NCBI GenBank assembly: GCA_039024635.1
Contig: JBCCQA010000011.1
Coordinates: 72,335-136,334 of the forward strand
DNA from: Kuafuiihalomonas sp039024635
GTDB taxonomy: Bacteria; Myxococcota; Kuafuiibacteriia; Kuafuiibacteriales; Kuafuiibacteriaceae
Length of the DNA: 64,000 nucleotides
Reading direction: 5' to 3'
Positions 43,784 to 52,958 of the stretch are shown piece after piece; the first letter of the stretch is position 1, and every line of letters starts with the position of its first letter. Position numbers and translations under genes: made by a program. The notes beneath the pieces are model-generated. The model did no database searches. It was not told the DNA's origin and was given only the letters and a program-made list of their open reading frames with translations.

Positions 43784-43974
43784 TGGAGACCCAGCAGATC
43801 ATTGGACTCGTGCTCATCGGTCTCGGCATTGCCGAGCCGATGATGGGTCGCCTGATCGCGGCCCAGATGTCTGACGCGTCGCGACAGCGCATCCTTCGCG
43901 GAGCGATGAGCCTGTCCGGCATCGTCTTGATCGGTGTGGGTTTGGCCCTCTTCCGAGGCTGGATTTCCATCTGA
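43783..43974 (+). CDS. small two-helix membrane protein coupled to the carotenoid oxygenase
   Basis: The TGATG junction puts the ATG one base inside the oxygenase stop. The 63-residue product has two hydrophobic helices (IIGLVLIGLGIAEPMMG and GIVLIGVGLALFRGWISI) joined by a charged loop (SDASRQRILRGAM). The coupling suggests a work relationship, perhaps membrane docking of the oxygenase, but this is inference only. No family is recognised. Confidence 0.7.
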   Translation: METQQIIGLVLIGLGIAEPMMGRLIAAQMSDASRQRILRGAMSLSGIVLIGVGLALFRGWISI

Positions 43975-43990
43975 GTCTCGAAGCGAGACT
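43974..43990 (+). terminator. hairpin AGTCTCG-AAG-CGAGACT after the small membrane gene
   Basis: A perfect 7-base stem with a 3-base loop overlaps the stop codon end, followed by six GC bases and then five T's. This is weakly like an intrinsic terminator for the oxygenase transcript; the gap between stem and T-run makes it imperfect. A CGTTCGAACG palindrome follows at 44002-44011. Confidence 0.4.
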
Positions 43991-44063
43991 GCGCGCTTTT
44001 TCGTTCGAACGCGGGAGACGAATGGGAGCTTGAATTTGGGTGGTTCCGAAGCGAGTCAGCCCC

Positions 44064-46703
44064 ATGGCTCAGCGAGTATTCCTGTTCAGCGAGGAAGGCG
44101 CGGACGGCAGCCGAGAGGACCGAGAGCTCTTGGGCGGCAAGGGCGCGAACTTGGCCGAGATGTCCCGCATCGGTCTTCCCGTCCCGCCCGGCTTCACCAT
44201 CACGACCGACTGCTGCCGCAGCTTCACCGAGACGGGCGCCTGGCCGGATGGGCTGGATGGCGACGTCGAGCGGGGCCTGAAGCATATCGAGTCGAAGCTC
44301 GGCAGCGCCTTCGGTGACGCGAGCGAGCCGCTCTTGGTGTCGGTTCGGAGCGGCGCCGCCGTTTCCATGCCGGGCATGATGGATACGGTGCTCAACCTCG
44401 GCCTCAACGACGACGTCGTCGATGGTCTGGCCAAAAAGACCGACAACCCGCGCTTCGCCTACGACGCCTATCGCCGCTTCATCGACATGTTCGGCAACGT
44501 CGTCGTCGGCGTTCCTCACGAGCTCTTCGAGGACGTCTTGGAGTCCATGAAGCGAGACCGAAACGTCGCCCTAGACGTGCAGCTGAAGACCGAAGACCTT
44601 CAGGACCTCGTGGGTCAGTACAAGGCCGTCTATCGCAAACGGACCGGCTACATGTTCCCCGACGATCCGCGGGAGCAGCTTCGGCTGGCCATCGACGCGG
44701 TGTTCCGCTCCTGGGATAGCGAGCGGGCTCGGAAGTACCGGCACATCAACGCCATCACCGGCCTCTCCGGGACCGCGGTCAACGTGCAGGCCATGGTATT
44801 CGGCAATATGGGTGACGACAGTGGAACCGGCGTCTGCTTCACTCGCAACCCCAATACCGGCCAGCGTATGCTCTACGGCGAGTTCCTCGTGAACGCCCAA
44901 GGAGAAGATGTCGTCGCAGGCATTCGCACCCCGAAGGACATCGAAGAGATGAAGGCCGTGATGCCCAGGGCCTACGACGAGTTGGTCGGCGTCACTCAGC
45001 GTTTGGAGGATCACTACCAGGACATGCAGGACATCGAGTTCACCGTGCAGGGGCCAAAGCTTTTTATGCTCCAGACTCGAAGCGGAAAGCGCACGGGCCC
45101 CGCCGCTCTCAAGATCGCTCTGGACATGGTGGACGAGGGTGTAGCCGACAAAGAGACCGCTGTGCGCAAGCTCGTGACGCCCGGCCACCTCGACCAGCTT
45201 CTTCATCCTTCCTTCGACGACCGAAGCGAGGACGAAGAGTCGGTGGGCAAAGGCCTTCCGGCTTCACCGGGTGCGGCCGTTGGTCAGGTCGTGTTCAGCG
45301 CCGAAGACGCGGAAGCGGCCGCTCAAAGAGGCGAAGACGTGATCCTCGTACGCATCGAGACCAGCCCCGAGGACGTGGGGGGGATGCACGCCGCCAAGGG
45401 CATCCTGACTGCTCGGGGCGGGATGACCAGCCATGCCGCAGTCGTGGCCCGCGGTTGGGGCAAACCTTGCGTCGCCGGATGCGGCGACATCGTCATCGAC
45501 TACAAGGCCCAGAGCTTCACCAACGGTCGACTGACGATTCGGGCCGGAGAGTGGATATCGATCGACGGAACGACGGGCGAGATCATCAGGGGGCAGCGCC
45601 GGCTGCAGACCCCACAGCTGTCGGGCGACTTCGCGCGTTTCATGACTTGGGTCGACGAGTTCCGTCGTCTGAAGGTTCGGACCAACGCCGACAATCCGTC
45701 CGATGCGCAGAAGGCCATCGAGTTCGGCGCCGAAGGGATCGGATTGTGTCGAACCGAGCACATGTTCTTCGAGATGGAGCGGATCAACATCATGCGGCGC
45801 ATGATCTTGGCCCAGTCCCAGACCGAGCGAAGAGAGCAGCTGGATGCACTCCTTCCCTTTCAGCGGAGCGACTTCGCGGGGATCTTCGAGGTCATGGCTG
45901 GGCGTCCGGTCACGATCAGGCTCCTGGACCCGCCGCTTCACGAGTTCTTGCCCACCGAACCCGATGAGCAGCGAGATGTGGCTCGAGCGCTGGGCATCAT
46001 GCCCGAAGAGCTGGCCGCCCACGTAGCACGACTGCACGAGATCAATCCGATGATGGGTCACCGGGGCTGTCGGCTCGGAATCACCTATCCAGAGATCACC
46101 GTCATGCAGACCCGGGCCATCATCGAGGCCGCCGTTCGGACCCACAGCCGCGGCATCGACGTTCATCCCGAGATCATGGTCCCCCTCGTGAGCACGGTGG
46201 AGGAGCTAGCCCGCCAGCGAAAGATGATCGTAGATACGGCGGAAGAGGTCTTCAGGGCCCAAGGAAAAAGGATCGACTACCAGATCGGCACCATGATCGA
46301 GATTCCGCGGGCAGCACTCACTGCCGACGACGTGGCGAGTGAAGCCGACTTTTTTTCATTCGGAACCAACGACCTGACTCAGATGACCTTCGGCTTCAGT
46401 CGGGACGACGCAGGCCGCTTTCTTCCTCGCTATGTCGAGACCGAGCTCCTCCCCGCCGACCCGTTCCAAACCTTGGATACGTCTGGCGTCGGTCAGCTCG
46501 TTCGAATGGCTGGGACCCTGGGGCGAGCCACCAAGCCCGAGCTCAAGCTCGGTATCTGCGGGGAGCATGGCGGGGATCCGGCCTCGGTGGCCTTCTGCCA
46601 CGAGATCGGGCTGGACTACGTTTCCTGCAGTCCGTTCAGGGTGCCAGTCGCCCGCCTGGCTGCCGCCCAGTCGGCCCTGGAGGAGAAAGCGTCGGAAGGC
46701 TGA
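44064..46703 (+). CDS. ppdK: pyruvate, phosphate dikinase
   Basis: The enzyme interconverts pyruvate, ATP and phosphate with phosphoenolpyruvate, AMP and pyrophosphate. The ATP-grasp part starts GGKGANLAEMSRIGLPVPPGFTITT and has GDDSGTGVCFTRNPNTG. The phospho-histidine is in LTARGGMTSHAAVVARGWGKPCVAGC. The PEP domain has LCRTEHMFFE, RLLDPPLHEFLP, MMGHRGCRLGITYPE, FGTNDLTQMT and the catalytic cysteine in GICGEHGGDPASVAFC. ATG 44064 gives 879 residues, the normal length; a GTG at 44040 is open. No regulatory kinase gene lies close by. Confidence 0.95.
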   Translation: MAQRVFLFSEEGADGSREDRELLGGKGANLAEMSRIGLPVPPGFTITTDCCRSFTETGAWPDGLDGDVERGLKHIESKLGSAFGDASEPLLVSVRSGAAVSMPGMMDTVLNLGLNDDVVDGLAKKTDNPRFAYDAYRRFIDMFGNVVVGVPHELFEDVLESMKRDRNVALDVQLKTEDLQDLVGQYKAVYRKRTGYMFPDDPREQLRLAIDAVFRSWDSERARKYRHINAITGLSGTAVNVQAMVFGNMGDDSGTGVCFTRNPNTGQRMLYGEFLVNAQGEDVVAGIRTPKDIEEMKAVMPRAYDELVGVTQRLEDHYQDMQDIEFTVQGPKLFMLQTRSGKRTGPAALKIALDMVDEGVADKETAVRKLVTPGHLDQLLHPSFDDRSEDEESVGKGLPASPGAAVGQVVFSAEDAEAAAQRGEDVILVRIETSPEDVGGMHAAKGILTARGGMTSHAAVVARGWGKPCVAGCGDIVIDYKAQSFTNGRLTIRAGEWISIDGTTGEIIRGQRRLQTPQLSGDFARFMTWVDEFRRLKVRTNADNPSDAQKAIEFGAEGIGLCRTEHMFFEMERINIMRRMILAQSQTERREQLDALLPFQRSDFAGIFEVMAGRPVTIRLLDPPLHEFLPTEPDEQRDVARALGIMPEELAAHVARLHEINPMMGHRGCRLGITYPEITVMQTRAIIEAAVRTHSRGIDVHPEIMVPLVSTVEELARQRKMIVDTAEEVFRAQGKRIDYQIGTMIEIPRAALTADDVASEADFFSFGTNDLTQMTFGFSRDDAGRFLPRYVETELLPADPFQTLDTSGVGQLVRMAGTLGRATKPELKLGICGEHGGDPASVAFCHEIGLDYVSCSPFRVPVARLAAAQSALEEKASEG

Positions 46704-46712
46704 GGGCGGCCC

Positions 46713-47234
46713 TCAGAAGACGATGCCGACCGAAGCCGCGATCTGAATCCATTCGTAGGCGCTCGCGCTCGGCTCGCCAACGAGCGTGGCGAAGGTGAGG
46801 GTCTGTTCCTCGGCCCGGTTGTAGCTGACGTTGGCGCCGAAGGTGAAGGGCCCGGCCGCCAGGTCAAGGCCGCCGCCCACGTCCCATGTGAAGCCCTCTA
46901 GATCTCCGGCCAGGCCGCCCAGGTGAGCGAAGACCACGGGCTGGAGGCCCTTGAGCAGAGAGACCCGAATCCCGCCCATCACGCGAAAGGCGCTGGGGGT
47001 GCCGGGGGCCTCGAAGCCGACCTTGAGTTCTGGGATGAGGCGAACGACATCGCTGTCGAACTGGTAGCCGAGCCGGCCGTTGAAGCCGAGCCCGACGGAC
47101 TCCGGTGGATTCGGATCTTCCACCACGAAGTTGGGGCCGACGTCGATGGCCACGGCGACGCCTTCTTTGGCCTCGGCCCTGAGGGCCAGGGTCGAAAGAG
47201 CAGCGATAGCGAGGGTCACGAAGGTGCGCTTCAT
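46713..47234 (-). CDS. outer-membrane beta-barrel-like protein
   Basis: ATG 47234 starts a signal peptide (MKRTFVTLAIAALSTLALRAEA). The 173-residue product has eight or so amphipathic strands (LGFNGRLGYQF, IPELKVGFEA, VVFAHLGGLAGD, FTFGANVSYN) and ends in a phenylalanine after IVF, as outer-membrane barrels do. No function can be named. It is convergent with ppdK, only 9 bases from its stop. Confidence 0.75.
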   Translation of the reverse strand: MKRTFVTLAIAALSTLALRAEAKEGVAVAIDVGPNFVVEDPNPPESVGLGFNGRLGYQFDSDVVRLIPELKVGFEAPGTPSAFRVMGGIRVSLLKGLQPVVFAHLGGLAGDLEGFTWDVGGGLDLAAGPFTFGANVSYNRAEEQTLTFATLVGEPSASAYEWIQIAASVGIVF

Positions 47235-47338
47235 GCTGGTGGAAGTAGCATCGCCCTTGGTCTCGGCCAAGGCGAGCGCCATACGTGAGGGCCTTCGCAG
47301 CTTCGGCCTACTTCGACCCACCTTTCGCTGAGCGCAGC

Positions 47339-49228
47339 TCAGCGAAGGACGAGGGCACGCTGGCCCGTTCGGAGGTCGAGGGCGAACACGCCTCGTTGGG
47401 CGGCGTCCACCAGCATCAACAGGCTTCGACTGGGGACGGCGTGGAGCTCGACCAGTTGGCTTGCGAACGGCGGCGGGGGCGCGATCACACCGGCGCGCCC
47501 GTCGGCGTCGAAGCGGAGGACGCCGCCTCCGGCAGCGACGTAGAGGATCTCGTCCTCTTCGAGCAGGGCCGTCGCCGGCGGTGTACCCGAAGGGAGTCGA
47601 CGTAGGCGAAGGGTGATGTAGCGCTCCACGTCCCACTCGAAGATCAGCTCGTCGTCGGCCAACCACACCCGCGTACCGCTTCCAGCGCTCAGACCCTTGA
47701 GAGGGCGTTCGAGCTTGATGGCCTCGAAGCCGAGGGCGCCCCGGGCCCGAACGAGGACGGTCGACACGTCGCAGAGTCCGACCCAGTGGTCCTTGACCGC
47801 GGTCGCCCGGCTCAAAGGACAGCCCTCTCCGAAACCGGGGCGAGCGAGGCTGGCGCCGTCCGGACGCCAAAGCCAAGACCGAGCCTGGCCCCCGAGGACC
47901 AGCTCCTCGTCGTCCAAGAAGGCCAGGTGAGGTCCTTCGGTTTCGAGCGAAGCGCTGTCGAAGCTCGCATCGTCGAGGTGCCAGCTGAACATCGACGAAC
48001 GGCTGGCCCGGGGAAAGAGCAAGTTGTCTTGTCGAACCACCAACCCCAATCCGGGGCGAGGGCGCAGATCCTCGGCGAAGGCCTCGAAGAGCCCTAGGTT
48101 GGCGCTCGGTGAGTCTCCAACCCGGGCCACGACCGACCCCGTGTGCACGTCGAAGGCCATGAGTTGGTCGGGACCGGCGCCGACCCGAACCGAGGCCCAG
48201 AGCCGTTCGCCGATCAGGACTTCGGCCGCCTCTGGCACGAAATCGAGCTCGACCCGGGTCAGCCGTCGCGCTTCTGGTTCGATGGTCAGGAGCTCGCCTC
48301 CGTCGACGAGGGCGAGTCGGCCGCTGTCCCCCACCATGAGTCTTTGGGGCGGCTGGGTGAGGGACAGCGCCATGACTGGGCTCGGCGCTCCCCCCTGGAG
48401 CGCCCCTCGGAGCAGCTGAGTGCCGTCCACGAACCAGGTTCCGCCGTCGCTGAGCGCCATGACGGATCCTTCCGGTGGAAGATGCAGGATGACCTCTCCG
48501 CTCTCCAGGCTGTGTTCGAATGCTTTCCCCGGGCCCAGCACCAAACCGAGTCGCCGTCCGTCCGGCGAAGCACGGACCCGCCGTCCCGGGCTATCGATGG
48601 GAAATCGAAAGAGACGACGCAGGGCCTCGGGGCCGCCGGCGTCCATGTAGAGGCTGCCTGCGGTGAGAACGAAAAGCCGCTCCGTGCTCGCGGCCAGATC
48701 GACGATGGGTTCGTCCAAAGGGTGCCCGGTGATGGCCCGCTCCGGAACCACCCGGCGGGCGGTGTTCAGAACGGGGTCGACGACGAGCAGGTGTCCGTCC
48801 TGCAGGGCGATGAGCTCAGCCCCCGCCGCCACCGCTCTTCGGATGGGACCGATGGGCTGGGTGACATGGAGGCGGAGGTCACGATGGGTGAAGCGTTCGT
48901 TCTTCAGGCCCGTGACCCGAATGGTCTGGTCCGGTCCGAGCTGGAGAGGGACGTCAAGCCACCATTGCTCTTCGATCCCCTGAGCCAGCTCGCCGTCGAT
49001 GATGATGGAGGTCTCCGCCTCTCGTCGGCCTCGAAAGCGCACCGAGGCGGCCCCGAGAAGATCGCTCCCGTCCAGGGGCCACTCGATGGTGAAAGGCGTC
49101 GGTGTCGTGGGTGCAGGACCTGCCGGTGGGGCGGAAGCGACGGTCGGGTCCGGACGCCCGGGCCCCGAACCGACGCCACAGGCCGTCAGGAGCCCTAGGA
49201 TCCCGAGCCCTGCGCCTCTTCGGTCCAT
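47339..49228 (-). CDS. putative lipoprotein with beta-propeller-like body
   Basis: ATG 49228 starts a lipoprotein signal (MDRRGAGLGILGLLTACGVG). A Pro/Ala/Thr linker leads to a beta-rich domain with a short sandwich-like section (TIEWPLDGSDLLGAASVRFRGR) then about 470 residues of repeated hydrophobic strands (GRRLGLVLGPGKAFEHS, LALVDGGELLTIEP, MAFDVHTGSVVARVG) like a WD40/NHL propeller. Total 629 residues. Function unknown. A propeller is inferred from pattern alone. Confidence 0.65.
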   Translation of the reverse strand: MDRRGAGLGILGLLTACGVGSGPGRPDPTVASAPPAGPAPTTPTPFTIEWPLDGSDLLGAASVRFRGRREAETSIIIDGELAQGIEEQWWLDVPLQLGPDQTIRVTGLKNERFTHRDLRLHVTQPIGPIRRAVAAGAELIALQDGHLLVVDPVLNTARRVVPERAITGHPLDEPIVDLAASTERLFVLTAGSLYMDAGGPEALRRLFRFPIDSPGRRVRASPDGRRLGLVLGPGKAFEHSLESGEVILHLPPEGSVMALSDGGTWFVDGTQLLRGALQGGAPSPVMALSLTQPPQRLMVGDSGRLALVDGGELLTIEPEARRLTRVELDFVPEAAEVLIGERLWASVRVGAGPDQLMAFDVHTGSVVARVGDSPSANLGLFEAFAEDLRPRPGLGLVVRQDNLLFPRASRSSMFSWHLDDASFDSASLETEGPHLAFLDDEELVLGGQARSWLWRPDGASLARPGFGEGCPLSRATAVKDHWVGLCDVSTVLVRARGALGFEAIKLERPLKGLSAGSGTRVWLADDELIFEWDVERYITLRLRRLPSGTPPATALLEEDEILYVAAGGGVLRFDADGRAGVIAPPPPFASQLVELHAVPSRSLLMLVDAAQRGVFALDLRTGQRALVLR

Positions 49229-49309
49229 GGATGCAAAAAGCAGCAAAACCCGTGCCGTCCGGGCCGTCAGGAAGCCAACGATCCGGGCCCCGAAGGGGGA
49301 CGTCGCGAG

Positions 49310-50092
49310 CTAGCTCTTGGCCTCGAAGACATAGAAGTGGGCGCCCTGGGGATCGGTCAATAGGGCGAACCGGCCGACGTCGATGTCGATGGGACCAAAA
49401 GGGCTCGTTCCGCCCAGAGCCTTGGCCTGGTCCATGGCTTCGGTGCAGCGGGCGACCGTGAAGTAGACGCTCCAATGGGGCGGGAGCTCGCCCCACTGTT
49501 CGTTCATTAGGAGGACGTGGCCCTGCTCTCGACCGTCCGCTCGGTGGATCATGGCCATGGGGTTCGGTGAGTTGCCGTCGTCCTTAAAACGCCAGTTGAA
49601 GAGCTCCCCATAGAAGCCCTTGACCTGGTCCATGTTCCGGGTCGCGCGCTCGTTCCAGCTGAAGGAGCCGGGCTCGTTGAAAATGCCCGCCCCCTCGTGC
49701 CGTCCCGCTTCCCACAGGGCGAAGACGGCCCCCTCGGGATCTCGGACCCAGTTGGTCCGACCGTTGTCGCCGACCTGGATGGTGTCGAACATCAGGCTTC
49801 CGCCGAGTTGCTTCACCCTGGTCTCGGTCGCCTTGATGTCGTCGACCGCTACGTAGGTGTTCCAGGTGCTAGGGGTGCCCCCGTCCTTCATGGCGTCGGA
49901 CATCTGGCCGATACCGGCCGCCTGTTTTCCGTCCTTGAAGAAGACACCGTAGGGCGGGGCACCCTGGTGGTCGGCGGATTGCTCTTCGTAGGTCCAGCCG
50001 AAGAGTTGCTCGTAGAAGGGTCGGATCTCGCCGATGTCTTTGGCGACGAGATCCGTCCAGTTGAAGGTGCCGTGGGGGAAGTGGGTGCTCAT
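49310..50092 (-). CDS. VOC family protein with two glyoxalase-like domains
   Basis: The 260-residue protein has two copies of the VOC pattern: FNWTDLVAKDIGEIRPFYEQLFGW with an expected second metal-site strand in AVFALWEAG, then FSWNERATRNMDQVKGFYGELFNWRF with AHFYVFEAK. It resembles the CFP30B/glyoxalase-like hydroxylase proteins of actinobacteria. The reaction cannot be read from the sequence. It stands alone with short gaps on both sides. Confidence 0.85.
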   Translation of the reverse strand: MSTHFPHGTFNWTDLVAKDIGEIRPFYEQLFGWTYEEQSADHQGAPPYGVFFKDGKQAAGIGQMSDAMKDGGTPSTWNTYVAVDDIKATETRVKQLGGSLMFDTIQVGDNGRTNWVRDPEGAVFALWEAGRHEGAGIFNEPGSFSWNERATRNMDQVKGFYGELFNWRFKDDGNSPNPMAMIHRADGREQGHVLLMNEQWGELPPHWSVYFTVARCTEAMDQAKALGGTSPFGPIDIDVGRFALLTDPQGAHFYVFEAKS

Positions 50093-50140
50093 GGTTCCAT
50101 CAACACCCCGGGGCCCGCTCCGTGAAGCGAAAGGATCGCG

Positions 50141-52819
50141 TCAGGGAATGGGGTCGCAGGCGCTGCCGTAGGTGACCTCGATGCTGCTCCCGTTGGCCGG
50201 CGCGACGTCGAACACGATGCCGTTGCTGGTTTCGTCGTAGCTGTAGGCCGAGGGCGAAACGGTCGTACCGTCCAGGCTGACCGAGATCGTGTCCGGGTCT
50301 GGGACCGAGTCGAGGAGGAATGTATCGCGAACGCCCAGCGCCCGGTCGAAGAAGTCGGGCTGAATGGCCGAGATGATACAGATGCTGAAGAAGGGGCCAG
50401 CGGTGGCCTCCTGCATCGTGACGAGCCGAGGAGACGCCGTGGCGGACTTGCTGGGCTCGTTACAGCCTTCGTCGCCACCGGTGATGGCGGCGACGGCGAA
50501 GGCCTCCCGATTCCGATGGCCTTTGAACTGCTGCAGGAAGGCCAAGAGCTCGTCGGCGTCGGCCGAGCTCTGGTCCTGTTCGTCCTGAACGAAGACCACG
50601 GTGAGCATGGCGTCGGGCCGGTAGAAGTTCGGGTTCAGAAGGGTAACGGCCCGTGGCGTCAGGGCCCGAACCAGGGCGTCGAGGCCTCTTGGGGTGGCGA
50701 AGCCGCTGCTCAAGCTGCCGACGTTGGCCTGAAGGACCTCGGCGGGCGAGGGCAGGGCGCTGGCGTCGACCACCCGCTCCGGTCCGCCATCGATGGGCGC
50801 GAAGAGGCCGTCTTCTTGCGTTAGATCGGTCGATGTGACGGCCATCCGTAAATCGATTCCGTTGGCCGCAGCCCGGTCGAACCAGTCGGGGGCCAGCGTC
50901 GACACCGTCGTCCCGTTGGGCGAGTTGGTGTTGTTGTTGTCGACGACGATCAAGACGTCGGCCTGGTTGGACACGGGCTGTGTAAAGCGCTCGGTTCGGC
51001 TCGGCGCCTGCTCGGCGAAGAGGCTTATGAACTGGGTGCCGGCGCTGGTCTGAACCTGGATGGTGTCCGCCACCGGCCCGTCGCCCATGGGTGTGAAGTC
51101 GATCTGGAAGGGGCGCTCGAACAGGGGCGAGACCGGGCCCGAAGGGTCGTTGGGAATCGAGAAGCTGACTTCACCCTCCAGGGTGCTGAAGGCGTTCACG
51201 TTGATGGCCGAGACTCCCAGGTTGTTCAAGCTGGCCCGGGTGCTGGTCGATACGCAGTCGGTGGGGACCGTGCCGAGGTCGATCTCGGTCGGCGCTGCGC
51301 TCAGCAGCAGGGCTTCGGTCCCTTCACCGGCGATGTCGACGCTTCGGAAGGGGTCGAAGGGACTGCTGATCTGGAACTCGACTGTGCCGCTGCTGGTGCT
51401 TTGTCCAGGGGGCGTGAACTCGATGGGCAAGGTGGCGCGGTTGTTGGCCGGAATCAGCAGCAGGTTGTCGTCGATGGGGAGGGAGAAGGTGTCGCTGGTG
51501 TCGGGGGTGAGGCCGATGGCGCGGACCAAGCACGGCGAGCCCGAGCGATTGTCGAGCACCACGTACTGCTGGGCGGAGCGGAAGCTGGGCACGAGGCCGA
51601 AGTCGATAGAGTTCCGGTCGATGGCGAAGTTGTTGCAAGTTCCGGTGGAGACGCCTTCGCCGATGAACGGGAGCTCGAACTCCAGCCTGTCTGGATCATT
51701 GCTCTCGAAGCGCACCGCGCCGGCAAAGTTCCCGGCCGAAGCCGCGTCGAGTGAGAGGACGAAGTTCACCGATTGCCCGGGCTGAACGTCGGTGGCCGTA
51801 TTGGGCTCCAGCATCAGGGTGGCGTTGTTCGAGCTCTCGATGAAGGGCTCGAAGACGAGCTGATCGACCCCAGCGTTAGTGATGACCACCGTCTCCGAGC
51901 AGGTGGCCAGGGTGCTGCACTGGCGAAAATCGACGGCTTCTCGGCTCAGCTGGAGGTCGGCGCCGCCCACCTCGGCCGTGACCTCGATGCGGTTGCTCAC
52001 CGTCATCCCAAACACCTGGTACTGAAGGATCAGACCACCAGTCTTTTCTTCTTGGACATCGCCCTCGACCTGAATCGGAAGGACCACCGTCTGGCCGGGG
52101 TCCACGTCGCCGACCACGGCCATCCCGTCGATGCTGAAGGCGTCGTTCGAGGCGCTCTCGAAACGAGGCTCGGCCAGGGCCACCGGGAGGGCAATGATGT
52201 TTTCGCAATCAAGGTTGCGGACGATGGTCGAGTCCAGGTTGACTTCGCCGATATCGAAGGTGGGGTCGTCGCCGGTCGCGCAGTCGAAGGCCGAAGAGAC
52301 CGAGGAGTATGCCAGCTCCACCTGGGCCGTGCACCCGTTGGGCTCGTCGCAGAAGACGACGTTGAAGGAGCCGGTTTCATCGACGCCGGCCAGCTGGGCC
52401 GTGCCCTGAACCTGAACCTGCAGGGTGTCGCCCGCGTCGAGGCGGAAGCCGTCGGGCTCGTCCTCCACGTCGATGCAAAAGGAGTCCCGCGTCATGAAGC
52501 GGCACAGGTCGACGTTCACGAAGTCGTCGAACTGAATGATCGCATCGACGTCGCTGGTGTTCTCGATCGTGATGTTCTGGGACACGCTCGTGTTGACGAG
52601 GACGAACTGGAAGTCGATCTCGTCGGGGGTGGCCCGGACCGTGGGCAGGTCCACGGGGTTGCCCATGTCGACGACCGGGTCGCCCATGTCGGGCGGGGAT
52701 CCCATGTCCATGGGCACGTTCCCGGTGGAGTCGTTCCCCTCTCCGTTGCCCTCAGAGCCACCGCAGGCCAGGGCGAAAAAGGGCAGTGCGAGCCAGGACA
52801 GGCGTCGAATCTGGACCAT
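50141..52819 (-). CDS. choice-of-anchor D / ASH-domain lipoprotein with VWA-like C-terminal part
   Basis: ATG 52819 gives an 892-residue lipoprotein (LALPFFALACGG). A linker rich in D-M-G repeats (about residues 36-60) is followed by several ASH/choice-of-anchor D units, each with a strand like IDFQFVLVNTSVSQNITIENTS or VDFRQCSTLATCSETVVITNAG. From about residue 610 a VWA-like part begins with ADVLIVVDNNNT, where the usual D-x-S-x-S metal site reads D-N-N-N-T, then RMAVTSTDL and TVVFVQDEQDQSS. The final 60 residues are again beta-rich. Such proteins are surface or periplasmic in myxobacteria and Bradymonadia; the function is unknown. Confidence 0.75.
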   Translation of the reverse strand: MVQIRRLSWLALPFFALACGGSEGNGEGNDSTGNVPMDMGSPPDMGDPVVDMGNPVDLPTVRATPDEIDFQFVLVNTSVSQNITIENTSDVDAIIQFDDFVNVDLCRFMTRDSFCIDVEDEPDGFRLDAGDTLQVQVQGTAQLAGVDETGSFNVVFCDEPNGCTAQVELAYSSVSSAFDCATGDDPTFDIGEVNLDSTIVRNLDCENIIALPVALAEPRFESASNDAFSIDGMAVVGDVDPGQTVVLPIQVEGDVQEEKTGGLILQYQVFGMTVSNRIEVTAEVGGADLQLSREAVDFRQCSTLATCSETVVITNAGVDQLVFEPFIESSNNATLMLEPNTATDVQPGQSVNFVLSLDAASAGNFAGAVRFESNDPDRLEFELPFIGEGVSTGTCNNFAIDRNSIDFGLVPSFRSAQQYVVLDNRSGSPCLVRAIGLTPDTSDTFSLPIDDNLLLIPANNRATLPIEFTPPGQSTSSGTVEFQISSPFDPFRSVDIAGEGTEALLLSAAPTEIDLGTVPTDCVSTSTRASLNNLGVSAINVNAFSTLEGEVSFSIPNDPSGPVSPLFERPFQIDFTPMGDGPVADTIQVQTSAGTQFISLFAEQAPSRTERFTQPVSNQADVLIVVDNNNTNSPNGTTVSTLAPDWFDRAAANGIDLRMAVTSTDLTQEDGLFAPIDGGPERVVDASALPSPAEVLQANVGSLSSGFATPRGLDALVRALTPRAVTLLNPNFYRPDAMLTVVFVQDEQDQSSADADELLAFLQQFKGHRNREAFAVAAITGGDEGCNEPSKSATASPRLVTMQEATAGPFFSICIISAIQPDFFDRALGVRDTFLLDSVPDPDTISVSLDGTTVSPSAYSYDETSNGIVFDVAPANGSSIEVTYGSACDPIP

Positions 52820-52958
52820 CGTCAGGGGACTACCGCCGATTTCGGTCACTTGAAAAGACCCCCGTGGGCGGGCTCACACAGTTAGAGCGAAGGATTGGGC
52901 GGGACCCTTGGCGCGTCTGACGTGGACAGGCCAAGAGCCGCACGGCAACCCTGAGGCC

